In this document: positions 54,926-64,000 of the stretch, piece after piece | How positions within the stretch are numbered: the stretch's first letter is position 1 | How the letters are laid out: every line of letters begins with the position of its first letter | NCBI GenBank assembly: GCA_011037195.1 | Contig: JAAEAF010014941.1 | Coordinates: 300,361 to 364,360, forward strand | DNA: 64,000 nucleotides | DNA from: Triatoma infestans | Taxonomy: Eukaryota; Arthropoda; Insecta; Hemiptera; Reduviidae | Reading direction: 5' to 3' | The notes under the pieces: model-generated | Seen by the model: only the letters and a program-made list of their open reading frames with translations | Databases searched by the model: none | Told to the model about the DNA's origin: nothing | Position numbers and translations under genes: made by a program

Positions 54926-55580
54926 TTTTCTTGAACTAAAAGTAGAATTATATATAAAATGACAAATTGTTTACAAATTTGCCTTAACATAAAATTAGAG
55001 GGGTTGAGAGAAGGATGAGTACCTACTCACCCTGGGAGGTAGAGAAGTGATTATATTGTGGCCCATAGAGTGAACAAAAGAACTGAACCAATTGCATATA
55101 ACATTTAGAATTTGACATCACTAATTCCCCACAACCTTCAGAACAAATTCCAGAATCAAGTTTGTTTTTTTTTGAAAAATGTTTCAAATGAAAGTGATAC
55201 ATTTATATCTGTGTAGTTAGCATACCAAGTTTAATAGAAATCATTATAGACGGTTTTGAGAAAATTTCAAAATACTCAAAAACCTATTCTGTAAATTTGC
55301 ACTTGCAGAACCCTTTTTCTTCAGTTTTGGAATTCTAGTAATGCTTCAGATGTATATCAATATGATATAAGTAGTGGAACCATAAATTGTATTGAAGTGT
55401 TTCTCTGTAGGGAAACTTAATGTTACTGTCAGTTTTCCCAGGAAAATGTTTCAAATAAAAGTGATAGGGATTCATTTGTGTAGATAATGTACGAAGTTGA
55501 TCTCAAAACATGTAATTTCGATAAAAACTCAATTTCGAAAATTTGAACCGATCGCAGTACTTCATTTTACCAAGATTAAG
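54920..55580 (-). repeat. MBI copy, second of a tandem pair
   Basis: E2-side 'gactttttcttgaac' and 'aaaatgacaaattg', then both modules ('caaatgaaagtgatac', 'caaataaaagtgatagg') and E1 'gaaccgatcgcagtacttc'. The microsatellite block is deleted. Confidence 0.75.
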
Positions 55581-55984
55581 AGTAAGTAACAATGTATAAT
55601 AAATGTGTATAACAACGCATAAATTTAATGTAGACAGACCTTTGTAAACTCTGTTCTTGTACCGGCTTACACATTCCATTGTAGAATGCCCTTGTTCTCA
55701 GTATAAAGAGGTCCCCTTATAAACAAAAACTCCATTGCTGGGACGACACTGATGAAATATATTAATTAAGTTTCTTTCATCTACAGAGTCAGTTCATGTG
55801 AATAAATTAAATGACATTTTTCTTTTTTGAATTAAAAAGTTTTTTTTTTTGTTAACTATCCGAAAGTTTATTTTTCTATTTGTAGGCTTCTACGATTTTA
55901 TTTTAATATTATTGTAATTATTTAAGTTTACCAATTCCTTTATTTAGAAGTTTTATCATTCTAATTACTTCTTTTTTATTCTTC
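55581..55984. other. AT-rich DNA, nothing recognised
   Basis: Nothing identified. Confidence 0.35.
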
Positions 55985-56380
55985 CCAGTCGGAGGGATCC
56001 ATTTCATTTGAAACGGCTAAGGACTTCTCCGAGCAAGTGTGAAAAAGAAAACGGCAGAATTACATGAGATACAGTCAGAAGGCAAGCATGGGGCGTTCCT
56101 CCGCCATAGCGTGTTGCCAAATAATCTGCTGCGATTAAAATAGCGGCTTCCGATTAATAACCGGACATGACTAACTGAAGCACATTTACATAGAAGTGGG
56201 TTTGTCGATAATACAGAATGCGTTCTCTGCGGGGCCGGGTACATGACTGGAGATCACCTCTTCGATTGCGAGGCCCTTGCTGATTTAAATATTCAAACTA
56301 ACAACGTGCTCTCAGCAAGAGCAAAAATATATTGGGCTTCTAGACGTCGAATGGCGGAATGCCAACTATGACGCAGCACA
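55985..56380 (+). pseudogene. LINE 3' ORF remnant with zinc-knuckle tail
   Basis: Reads 'KTAELHEIQSEGKHGAFLRH', then 'FVDNTECVLCGAGYMTGDHL' and 'FDCEALADL', ending 'YWASRRRMAECQL' at a stop near 56370. The CxxC...H...C pattern and the Tyr-Trp-x-x-Arg ending are typical of non-LTR element C-termini. The upstream part has stops. Followed by MBI sequence. Confidence 0.7.
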
Positions 56381-56559
56381 CTGGAAAAAAATCGTACTAA
56401 AGTGATACTTACATGCATTAATTGTAGAAATGATGTAATTTGAATAGTAAGCAAAGAAATGCCTATTTTTTTAAAATTAAATACTAATAATATTAAACGT
56501 ATAATACAGCAACTTCTACTATATTGCCAAAAAGTACCATACATAAGTAAATGAAATCC

Positions 56560-56750
56560 AAATTTGCAGAAAACCGTTGGCCGGAAGTGCAACATTACTG
56601 CATGGTTATTTGTTGGGGGAGGGGGGGGGGATTTCTTGGCTAAATGTTTTCCTTTAAACTGGGAATACAATTTGCACAGATACAAACTGATTACTTTTAT
56701 TCGAAACATTTTTGCGGAAAAATAAATTATGATTAATATGTTTTGATGCT
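56560..56750 (+). repeat. MBI fragment
   Basis: 'ccgttggccggaagtgcaac', a G-rich run (56614-56630), 'ttacttttattcgaaacattt'. The 162-codon minus-strand frame at 56293-56781 is an accident of this AT-rich sequence. Confidence 0.65.
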
Positions 56751-57104
56751 CATGTATCTGTCTGTCATTTTGTGTGGCCATTTATAATTGCAACCAAATA
56801 CATAATTTCAACCTTGTTACCTGAGGAAAGTTGGTAGTTTCCTTACAAATGTAAAGTGGTCGCTGAATTAAATTCCAAAAAGTTCACATAAATAATATTA
56901 AATTATAGCAGCGTGGATCAGTTTAATATAAATAGTTGTAAAATTGTAGAGAATTTGCAGCGTATCGATCGCAAGATGTTAGTAATGAATGGGGAGTGAG
57001 TGTGGGCAGGCTAAATATTTTCAATAAATTCTATAGCAAGAATGATATTTTTAGCTTCACGTAATATCGTGCCCTCGGAAAATGTTTTTACTCCTTTCAT
57101 GTAA
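56751..57104. other. AT-rich DNA, nothing recognised
   Basis: Nothing identified. Confidence 0.35.
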
Positions 57105-57277
57105 ATTAGTATTATTTTTATTTTCTCTTACCCCTGATAAGAGGAAGTATTGTCATCACCCAAATTTTCGATCTCGAGAAATAACCGTTTTAGGTACTCT
57201 GAGCCCCAAAAAAGTGGTTTTTAGCAAATGGTCTGTGTGTGCAAGTATGTGTATTTGTGTATGTGTGTGAACAGCAT
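57105..57277 (+). repeat. MBI E1 half, cut by the Penelope-like element
   Basis: 'tttctcttacccctgataagaggaagtatt', 'aagtggtttttagcaaatgg', and GT tract 57230-57273 ending 'gaacagcatagc'. Confidence 0.8.
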
Positions 57278-57289
57278 AGCCTTCTAATG

Positions 57290-58034
57290 CACTTCCAAAA
57301 ATACACAAACCCAATATCCCAATATCGTCATAAACTACACTACAGCACCAGCATACAAATTGACACAGTATCTGGCGAAATAATAAAGGACAAAGTAAAA
57401 CTGAACGACACTTTCAATATAAGAAACACACAATACATAATACAATTAACAGAGAATATAAAACTCACTCCAAATTCCCGTTTGTTATCCCTCGATATTA
57501 CCAACCTATACACCTCCATCCCAATGACGGACACACCTAACATAATGAAACAGAAGTTGAAACAAGAAGAATCCACGCAATTCATTCACCAACTCACGAA
57601 CTTAGTACAACTACAACGACACAGAACTACTTTAAATTTAACAAGTTCTACCTCACACCGATGGCCTGGGAATGGGGCACCCCACGTCAGCTATCCTATC
57701 GGAAATATTTATACAAAACATGGAAGAAACTTACGTACCAAAACTGAAAGAGGAGTTCGGAGTAACATTTTATGCACGATACGTGGACGATTCCTTCTTC
57801 ACATTGGAAAATGACATAGACATAGACAAATTATTACATTACCTTAAATTACCTTATATTACCATAAACCAGTAAATAAAATTCATGTAAGAAAAAGTAA
57901 CTAACAACACTCTCAACTTCTTAGACATAAAATTCACAAGAAGCGACAATAAACTGGAATATGGAATACACAGAAAACCAACTACCTCCGATGCTATCAA
58001 ACCGCACAATTCCAACCACCCTATCCAACACAAA
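57290..58034 (+). pseudogene. Penelope-like reverse transcriptase remnant
   Basis: One frame reads 'LSLDITNLYTSIPMTDT' (RT motif A region) and 'EESTQFIHQLTNLVQ'. After a shift near 57650 another reads 'MGHPTSAILSEIFIQNMEE' and 'FYARYVDDSFFTLENDIDID', the YVDD catalytic motif of Penelope RTs. After a further shift: 'NTLNFLDIKFTRSDNKLEYG', then 'IHRKPTTSDAIKPHNSNHP'. Penelope elements use this RT with a GIY-YIG nuclease to insert. Here at least two frame changes make it inactive, although the catalytic residues visible are intact. Confidence 0.85.
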
Positions 58035-58188
58035 CTAGCTGCACTAGTGTATAAACTGAATTTGCTCTGTGCAAGTCTGTGTTATCACACTGTCTGACAA
58101 ACGCATCCTGAAGATTGGCGAACGCCCGAAACCGGTCGATGACCACAAAATGAAGCAGGCTACCACGGAAAATGTCTCTGACATCTGA
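58035..58188 (+). mobile_element. Ribozyme-bearing terminal-repeat unit nested in the Penelope ORF
   Basis: Starts 'gtataaactgaatttgctct' and ends 'ggaaaatgtctctga', the same limits as 59437-59571. It interrupts the conserved protein between '...HKLAALVY' and 'LTNRL...', so it arrived as a separate event or by recombination. Confidence 0.75.
58104..58141 (+). ncRNA. Hammerhead-like ribozyme, core intact, helix II weakened
   Basis: CATC, CTGAAGA, then TTGGC-GAAC-GCCC: the first helix II pair is lost (G to T). GAAA, CCGGTC and GATG are intact. Confidence 0.7.
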
Positions 58189-58860
58189 CGAACAGACTTA
58201 AATAGATACCCCTTACACCCGCTAACCACACACAGAAATTGCAGACAATCTACAACATAGCTGAGAACAATGGGTACTATGCGAACATCGTTAATAAACT
58301 CCTCAAAAACGAACCACACCACCGAAATAGGACTGACAAAGAAACAACAAATTCGCCACATTCACATATATCGGAAGCCACACGTACAAACTCACGAATA
58401 TTTTCAAAAAACTGGGCATCAAGACATCTTTCAGAACAAACAACAAATTTGGCAACAAAATCCGCACTCCTACTAAGTTCACTGACATGTATGTCAGCAG
58501 TGGGGTTTTCTAGTTAAAATGCCCGGACTGTAACAACATTTACCTGGGGCAGGCAGGCAGAAAAATCAGGGAACGTTTTACCGAACATATCAGTTCATAC
58601 AAGTACAACAAAGTTGACTCAAATTATGCCAATTACCTAAACACAAACAAACAAAACCCGATGTCATCACTACCACGATGAAACTAATACATCCTGGCCA
58701 TAAGGACGACGACTTGACCTAATAGAACAACTCGAAATATATAAACACAAGACTTATAAACGAACAGACAAAATTTGCCAGGGAACCATTATTCAAAACA
58801 CTCTTCCCACAATAGCAATAGAAACGAAATTACCAGTGCAAATATTATACATGGACCAAA
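58189..58860 (+). pseudogene. Penelope-like C-terminal region with GIY-YIG remnant
   Basis: Reads 'QTIYNIAENNGYYANIVNKL' (linker conserved in Penelope proteins). A shift near 58515 gives 'LKCPDCNNIYLGQAGRKIRE' and 'RFTEHISSYKYN', matching the GIY-YIG nuclease start with the CxxC that precedes it. Arg in 'GRKIRERFTEH' is the conserved catalytic-helix block. Later stops truncate it. Confidence 0.8.
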
Positions 58861-59436
58861 TTGTTCTTAAACAGATTTTACTTTTAGTTTAATTTTAAAT
58901 CTGCTAGTTATATAAAAAAAAATTAAGTATGAATGCGTACATGGATGGTGTATGTGAATGTTGTGTGAAAGGTGAAATGTTAAGTGGAATGTATAAAAAA
59001 CTTAATTATAAAAAACAATATTTAGGTATACATGCGTGCGTGGATGGCGTATGTGAATTGTGAAGGGTGAAATGCAAAACATGTTTAGTGTCATCAAACA
59101 ACCTGGTCATATATATTGCTTGGTTGTTTATTTGTTTTAATTATTATAACTGTTATTTTAATTTTTATTATTCTAATCACTTAATTTTAAATTATGTTAG
59201 TTTAAATCGTTATTTAATTTAATTTTAAATTTATTTTTATTTTGATTAGTTAATTGTAAAGTGAATCTCCCTCCAACAACATAGTTTAAAAATTAGACCC
59301 CCACGTGTTGTTTCCATTTTAAAGAAAATTTGCCCTTTAACAAGCAAACACGTGTTTTTCCCACTCAGTTACCATCACCATACCCCTTGATCTAGTTTAA
59401 GAGTTTAGTTTTAAATACAATTAAAAACACCAGTCA
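58861..59436. other. AT-rich 3' non-coding part of the Penelope-like element
   Basis: Contains a diverged direct repeat ('tatgtgaatgttgtgtgaaaggtgaaatg' near 58950 and 'tatgtgaattgtgaagggtgaaatg' near 59049) and AT-rich sequence. Confidence 0.5.
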
Positions 59437-59571
59437 GGTGTAAACTGAATTTGCTCTGTGCAAGTCTGTGTTGTCACACTGTCTGAAAAACGCATCTTGA
59501 AAATGGGCGTACGCCCGAAACCGCTCGATGACCACAAAATGAAACAGGCTACCACGGAAAATGTCTCTGAT
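59437..59571 (+). repeat. Penelope terminal repeat with dead ribozyme
   Basis: Starts 'gtgtaaactgaatttgctct' and ends 'gaaaatgtctctga'. The ribozyme region 59493-59530 reads TTGAAAA for CTGAAGA and CCGCTC for CCGGTC, so core bases and stem III are broken. Confidence 0.8.
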
Positions 59572-59935
59572 AAATATTTGTTGTTGAAATTCCGAGTTTG
59601 AAGAATATCGATTAGGGCGAAATACAAGTTTAACGAACAGATTTTTGGGGTTATTTTCGTGATAAACACACCAAGGGGTTCCTTCAAATTTAATGGTTTC
59701 TAATTACTACTCGCACTGCCAATTCCTGTCACTTGTGCTTGCAACATTATTTCTAGTAAATTGATTTTGGAAGATCATATTATACTTCCCTCAATTATAT
59801 TTAATGTCCTCTCACCTATAAAATATTAAAGTCACTTCATTTAGTAACAATTTCAAATGTGAATGAAATTTGTAATAACTGTGTGAATTCAATCTGGTAA
59901 ATTCGCGTGAGTGTTTCGCATGAGATTATTTTTAA
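59572..59935. repeat. MBI fragments after the Penelope element
   Basis: Minus-type scrap 59572-59720 ('aaatacaagtttaacgaac', 'accaaggggttccttcaaat'). Plus-type 59720-59935 ends in E2 'gcgtgagtgtttcgcatgag'. Confidence 0.6.
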
Positions 59936-60499
59936 TTTGTAAATATTTATCATTTAAGTTTCATACACTTACATATAAGGAATTAATTATATTATAAAGA
60001 TAGACCTAGTCATCGTAATCAATACATCCTGCATTTATTTGCTTAATTAATAATGTGTATTTATTTAACAATTAGAATAAATAACGGTTTCTGAATAGGG
60101 AAAATATATATTAGCTCTACAATTTCTACAATTAACTATCAGATTGTCATAAGTAACCTTTTTTTGTCACTACTTATTTTTTTCTTTTTTTTCTGCAACA
60201 AGAGAAACATTTTAGGCTCACTTTCCTAGGTAAGGACATATAATGTAAAATGACCCTCGATGTCATTATACGTTAAAATACTTTTAACAATAACTTTAAT
60301 GGGAAAAAATTCCATTGTTAGGGAGAGCTCGCCTCTCTAGCCAGTACAATGGATTAACCTGATGTTACAGAGAAAAAAAAATACCGTTTTAAAAAAAAAA
60401 TCTCATCACTCTTAAGAAATCTTTAATGAAACTTATTTAATAATATTGCATAAATAACATCTCTGGATTTCTTTTATTCTATTTTGTGTAGCGTTTTTA
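59936..60499. other. AT-rich DNA, nothing recognised
   Basis: Nothing identified. Confidence 0.35.
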
Positions 60500-60597
60500 A
60501 TTAATTACTTTCTCTTATTGCTGTTAGAAAATGTATTACGATGGTGTCCAATTTTGAAAATTAAGTTTTAATGGGAAACATTTTGGATCATTTGTGT
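60500..60597 (+). repeat. MBI E1 fragment
   Basis: 'ttactttctcttattgctgttagaaaatg', 'cgatggtgtccaattttg'. Confidence 0.75.
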
Positions 60598-60663
60598 ACA
60601 AAAAAAAAAATCTGTTGTGAAACACTCATATGGTTTTTCTCTTATACCATTTTTTTATTTTTA
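60598..60663 (-). repeat. MBI E2 end, split by a SINE
   Basis: A run then 'tctgttgtgaaacactcatatgg' and 'ttttctcttatacc'. Continues after the SINE at about 60851. Confidence 0.75.
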
Positions 60664-60850
60664 GGCGCATCAATATCTCTGGTCGTTGGGGACCTTGAGA
60701 GCTTCCTCAAGGCACTGTCAGCCTCCAGACAGTGTTCTCTCTTTACAGACAACACTGTCCACCACCTTTCCATCAGCTGTAGAGGCTGTTGAGAAAGAAC
60801 AAAAATCTAAGGGCAGCACAGCTGGACTCGAATCCGGGTTCTCTGCGTGG
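60664..60850 (-). mobile_element. tRNA-derived SINE (copy 3)
   Basis: The minus strand has B-box-like GGATTCGAGTCC near 60838-60827. The body runs to the shared tail seen on the plus strand as 'aggcgcatcaatatctctgg'. The A-box end is truncated at 'gcgtggc'. Inserted in an MBI copy. The frames at 60571-61060 are only shadows of it. Confidence 0.7.
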
Positions 60851-61590
60851 CTTAGAGCAATTATTATAATTTTAATTGCCAAATTTGATTTAAACTTGCA
60901 GTTAAAATTTATAATGATGGCGCTACTATTTAGCCGGATATGCTGGTTGTGCAATTTACAGATAAACCAAAGATCCAGACTCTCCAAGAATCTATCTAAA
61001 ATCTTTTATCTCCGGAAGATGTTAAAAATAAAATTGGTTCGTTTATATTTGAGCAGCTAGCATGCATAGCGGAAAGTGGAGTTTTTTCGTAGAAAATAAA
61101 AAAAAACTCAAGAACCTATTCAGTAAAGTAGAAAGTCTGATAATTGATTTTATTGGAACTTGGAATTTTAGCGATGCTTTCAATGTGTCTTAATTATTTA
61201 GATGGTAGAACCATAGGTTGTAATAATTTAGAGTGAAGTTTAACAACAGAGCAGCTCCGCCAGTTCTCTCCTGGGTACTTTTTTGAAACGTTTTCCTCAA
61301 AAAATGTTTGAAATAAAAAATAAAAAAGTCGGGAAAGCTTCCCCAAAAGATTAGTGCATGATGCAGATATGGTATCTACATGGACGGTCAAGTCTGAGCT
61401 CCTACGGTAGAAATTATAAAATTGAGTTATTTTGTTCACATAAATGAACACATACACAAACACACCCACACACACACACGTAGAACTTTGGCTAATTTTA
61501 GTTTGTTTATATTCAGGGTACCTCAACATCTGTATTTACAGTGAAAACTCATTATTTAAAATTTGATACAATCTTACTAAAGAGGAAATA
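60851..61590 (-). repeat. MBI copy after the SINE
   Basis: 'ctcaagaacctattcagtaaag', 'ggtagaaccataggttg', CA tract 61453-61480, 'agggtacctcaacat', and eroded E1 'cttactaaagaggaaat'. Confidence 0.8.
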
Positions 61591-61609
61591 GGAAAGGGTT
61601 TATAGAAAA

Positions 61610-61830
61610 GAATTTGTATATGAATGTGTCTGTTCGTGTTTATATGTGCGTATGCAGGAATATCATGGCATTCTCGAACATAGTATTTCGTTTAGATACT
61701 TCGCATCCGATATCAAAATTCATCAACCGAAAGTGAGATTTTTCTGAATAACTTTTTCAGTTTTTCGCTGCATTTTAGAAAATGAGTGCAGCGACTTTCT
61801 TTGAATTTCGTATAATAACTCACTTACAGG
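61610..61830 (+). repeat. MBI copy, split
   Basis: 'gtgtctgttcgtgtttatatgtg', 'catcaaccgaaagtgag', ending 'cttacaggcc'. It seems to continue at about 62431 ('tatgaaatattttccttg'). Confidence 0.65.
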
Positions 61831-61831
61831 C

Positions 61832-62430
61832 CATTGAAATGTTATTGATGTGATGTGTTGTAGTGTAGAGGTGGCTTGTGGCGTGAGCGGTTTAGTAAAG
61901 GGCTTGTGTATGTTTGAGAAAGAGAGAGAACTATTAGAAATAAGTAAAAGAGCACCACTGTTGTGAAATAAATATATTATTCTTTAAGTGAATTTAAATA
62001 CATTACAATATCACAATTATTATGTTTATAATCAATTATTTATCTAGATTAAATGCAACACTCTTATGTTTTAACTTATGACTGGCACTGATGCTAAGAG
62101 AGCGAAAGACAAGTGTTCTGATTGAATGTCTATTTCAGACTGTTCTTGTTTGAAAGGAGAATGCAGACTATCTTGAAAGAATGCCTTCTAATTGTTAGTT
62201 CAAATCTTTTCAAATAATGCTGGTATATCTGGAAGGAGTGTATTGTCTTATCCTGTTACTTGTCTCTTTGTCTCTTCATACCATTGGCCTAAATTATAGT
62301 ACCTGGCTCTTTTCCCTTCACTAAAATACACAGTTTGAACTAGCTAAAATTCACAAAATCATTTTACTAACCTATTTTCAAAATTCTTATTTTCTTTCAT
62401 TTCTTTCTTCCACTACACCATCTTTTTTAT
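61832..62430. other. Probable insertion, LTR-like
   Basis: A roughly 600-bp AT-rich segment separating two halves of an MBI copy. Near its ends are TGTTGTAGTG and CCACTACACCA, imperfectly inverted and TG...CA-like. No TSD or coding sequence found. Confidence 0.35.
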
Positions 62431-62699
62431 ATGAAATATTTTCCTTGAAAAATTCATTATTTGGAGAGTGCTAGGAAATTGAATCACCTATTCTTTGCTC
62501 GGAAAATTCGGGAAACGGTGAGTTCACTTACTACTCATAAATACTACTTATAGTAACATATTTGTATAAACTAAATACTTCAGTGATAAATAACTTCAGT
62601 CAAGAAGTTAACTAAAAACCAACATTTGAAGAAACTCCTTAATCGCTTGGGTTCTCATGACGGCAATGGGTTCTTCATTTTTTTTGTTTTTTATGAATT
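62431..62699. other. MBI scrap and unassigned DNA
   Basis: A short plus-type MBI scrap (to about 62480), then nothing recognised. Confidence 0.35.
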
Positions 62700-62885
62700 T
62701 CTCAAAATTGGCTCAATAAAATTTCTGTATCTTGGTAATGAGAAAATGAAAAATTAAAGTGAACACTTGAAAAATTAAAAAAAATTCAGAAAAGTCATAC
62801 TTTTCGGTTAATGAATTTTGACCAAATCACTGCGGTGATGGTACACCTGTACGGACTACCAAGTCCAAGAACTTGCTGGTGCTAC
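62700..62885 (-). repeat. MBI fragment
   Basis: 'aaattcagaaaagtcatac', 'ttttcggttaatgaattttg', 'accaagtccaagaacttgctgg'. Confidence 0.55.
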
Positions 62886-62887
62886 AA

Positions 62888-63260
62888 TGTAAGAGAAGTA
62901 TTTCGACGGTGACGAATTTTCGAAATTGAATCTTCATCGGAAATATATGTTTCGAGGTCTCCTGAGTACGAAAGAAATATTTTTAGCGAATGAAATTTAT
63001 AGTGTATGGTTCAATCAACCGATACAATAATATGAAATTATGTAAAACGTTTTACTAGAATTTCAAATTTTAAAAGAATTGGTTAACCGCAAGTTCCACT
63101 TCGATTAAACGCAAGTAGAATGGGACGAATAATTTTTTCGTTTTTTTTTTGTCGTAATTTTCCCCAAAATGACTACGATTTTCGAATATAGGTTTCTTTA
63201 ATTTTAAAAGCTTTATTCTGCTTGCATAAGCTTCTCGTCTATAGGTCACCATTTATTAGG
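62888..63260 (+). repeat. MBI copy, E1 half
   Basis: 'gtaagagaagtatttcgacgg', 'cgaggtctcctgagtacg', 'attggttaaccgcaagttcc'. Confidence 0.75.
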
Positions 63261-63739
63261 CTATTTCTCGCAAATTTGGAAATAATGGATATAAAATAAT
63301 GAAATTTGATTGAGCAAAAGATTAATCCTAAATTGAGTGACTATGTAACTAAAATAATATTAATATGCAGCATGACATATGCATTGCTTTTTCCCCTAAT
63401 TTTAAGAATAAGTTTTTGCGGATTCGATTCTAGTATATAATGGAAGGCCAAAATGAACCTTTCCTTCTTGTGCAGACTTCTCTCACTCACTCTCTGTGAA
63501 AGCATTTCCATGTTGAACGAAAATATACATTGCTAACGAATTTTGGTAATGTTTTTCTTTTGCAAAAAGCCTTCAACATAAACTTCTATTAACAATTAAT
63601 TTTTCCGTAAAATATTTTGAGGTATTTGCAGTGAAATAATGCATTGAAATTGTAGTCTGAATTTTTTCTTTTGCTTTTATTTTAACGCATGAGTATTTGT
63701 AGTCATATGGATATTGGCGTTGGAAGCCTTCTCACTTCT
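63261..63739. other. AT-rich DNA, nothing recognised
   Basis: Nothing identified. Confidence 0.35.
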
Positions 63740-64000
63740 CAGTACATATTACAGCTACAGCTATAAAAGCCTGTTACTTTTATTTGAAACATTTTTCCAA
63801 GTAAATTCATATGTAATATGTAATTAATTAAGTAAATTGCTAAAATTCCAAGTTTAAAGAAAAACGAAGGAAGAGCTGCAAATACCTCTTTATAGATTAA
63901 ATTTCTTACTTTTACTGAATTTTTTCTATAGCAGTTTCTAAAAGTTTTTGTTTGAAATTGCGACATGTATGGAGGCCCATCACATTTATTTAAAACGTTA
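63740..64000 (+). repeat. MBI copy, cut by the window edge
   Basis: 'gcctgttacttttatttgaaac' (first module), 'ttgctaaaattccaag', and then a second module start 'cccatcacatttatttaaaac'. Confidence 0.75.

Larger units (their letters stand above)
57278..59571 (+). mobile_element. Penelope-like element, decayed, with a 3' ribozyme-bearing terminal repeat
   Basis: Contains RT (57300-58030), an inserted ribozyme unit (58035-58188), the linker and GIY-YIG region (58189-58860), a long AT-rich 3' tail (58860-59436) and a terminal ribozyme unit (59437-59571). Inserted in the microsatellite zone of an MBI copy. No TSD found. The ends are approximate. Confidence 0.8.

Noticed and set aside
56293..56781. 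162-codon minus-strand open frame
   Set aside because: Overlaps a LINE tail read on the other strand and an MBI fragment. Composition is AT-driven.
59493..59530. Active ribozyme in the Penelope 3' terminal repeat
   Set aside because: Core bases and the stem III sequence are substituted (TTGAAAA, CCGCTC).

Overview
This window looks like intronic or intergenic DNA from a large, AT-rich, repeat-laden animal genome, most likely an arthropod. The evidence is non-LTR retrotransposons that encode RNase H, Jockey-type remnants, mariner and hAT DNA elements, a Ty3/gypsy element, Penelope-like sequence with hammerhead-type ribozymes, and no prokaryotic gene organisation. The species cannot be named from sequence alone.

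Only one host coding segment is convincing: an internal exon at 51605-51940 (+), phase 0 on both sides, with clean acceptor and donor sites. It encodes 112 residues of an acidic, Ser-rich protein that I do not recognise. Everything else with coding potential is transposon-derived and mostly broken.

The dominant component, about a third of the window by rough hand count, is one old dispersed family that I call MBI (microsatellite-bearing interspersed repeat). It occurs in roughly fifty segments on both strands. One end (E1) is a CTCTTAC/GTAAGAG hairpin. The other end (E2) is a GTGTGA/TCACAC hairpin next to CCAGATTTTT. A shared CTTTCTCTTAC / GTAAGAGAAAG motif sits inverted near the two ends, and a GT/CA microsatellite lies at a fixed internal position. 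This resembles non-autonomous Helentron-like (HINE/DINE-1 type) elements, but that assignment is inference.

Layout. 0-2.5 kb: MBI copies. 3.2-6.05 kb: two 5'-truncated RNase H LINEs in opposite orientation with intact target-site duplications (TSDs), the first nested in an MBI copy. 7.8-8.45 kb: mariner pseudogene. 11.2-11.9 kb: hAT deletion derivative with a perfect 8-bp TSD. 12.8-13.5 kb: 30-bp near-perfect inverted arms. 14.2-16.7 kb: head-to-tail MBI array split by a solo LTR. 16.7-17.8 kb: hAT and LINE remnants. 19.3-19.6 and 31.3-31.6 kb: two inverted paired-ribozyme elements with TSDs. 20.0-21.3 kb: Tc1/mariner-like element with long inverted ends inside an MBI copy. 34.1-36.8 kb: deleted gypsy element inside an MBI copy. 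40.8-43.1 and 47.5-48.8 kb: LINE remnants. 44.3-45.5 kb: two DNA elements nested in one MBI copy. 51.6 kb: the host exon, flanked by MBI ends in inverted orientation. 57.3-59.6 kb: decayed Penelope-like element with reverse transcriptase and GIY-YIG remnants and two ribozyme units. 60-64 kb: more MBI copies and a tRNA-derived SINE.

The nested insertions give a relative order: MBI first, then LINE-A, solo LTR, gypsy, mariner-like, SINE and hAT-type elements.
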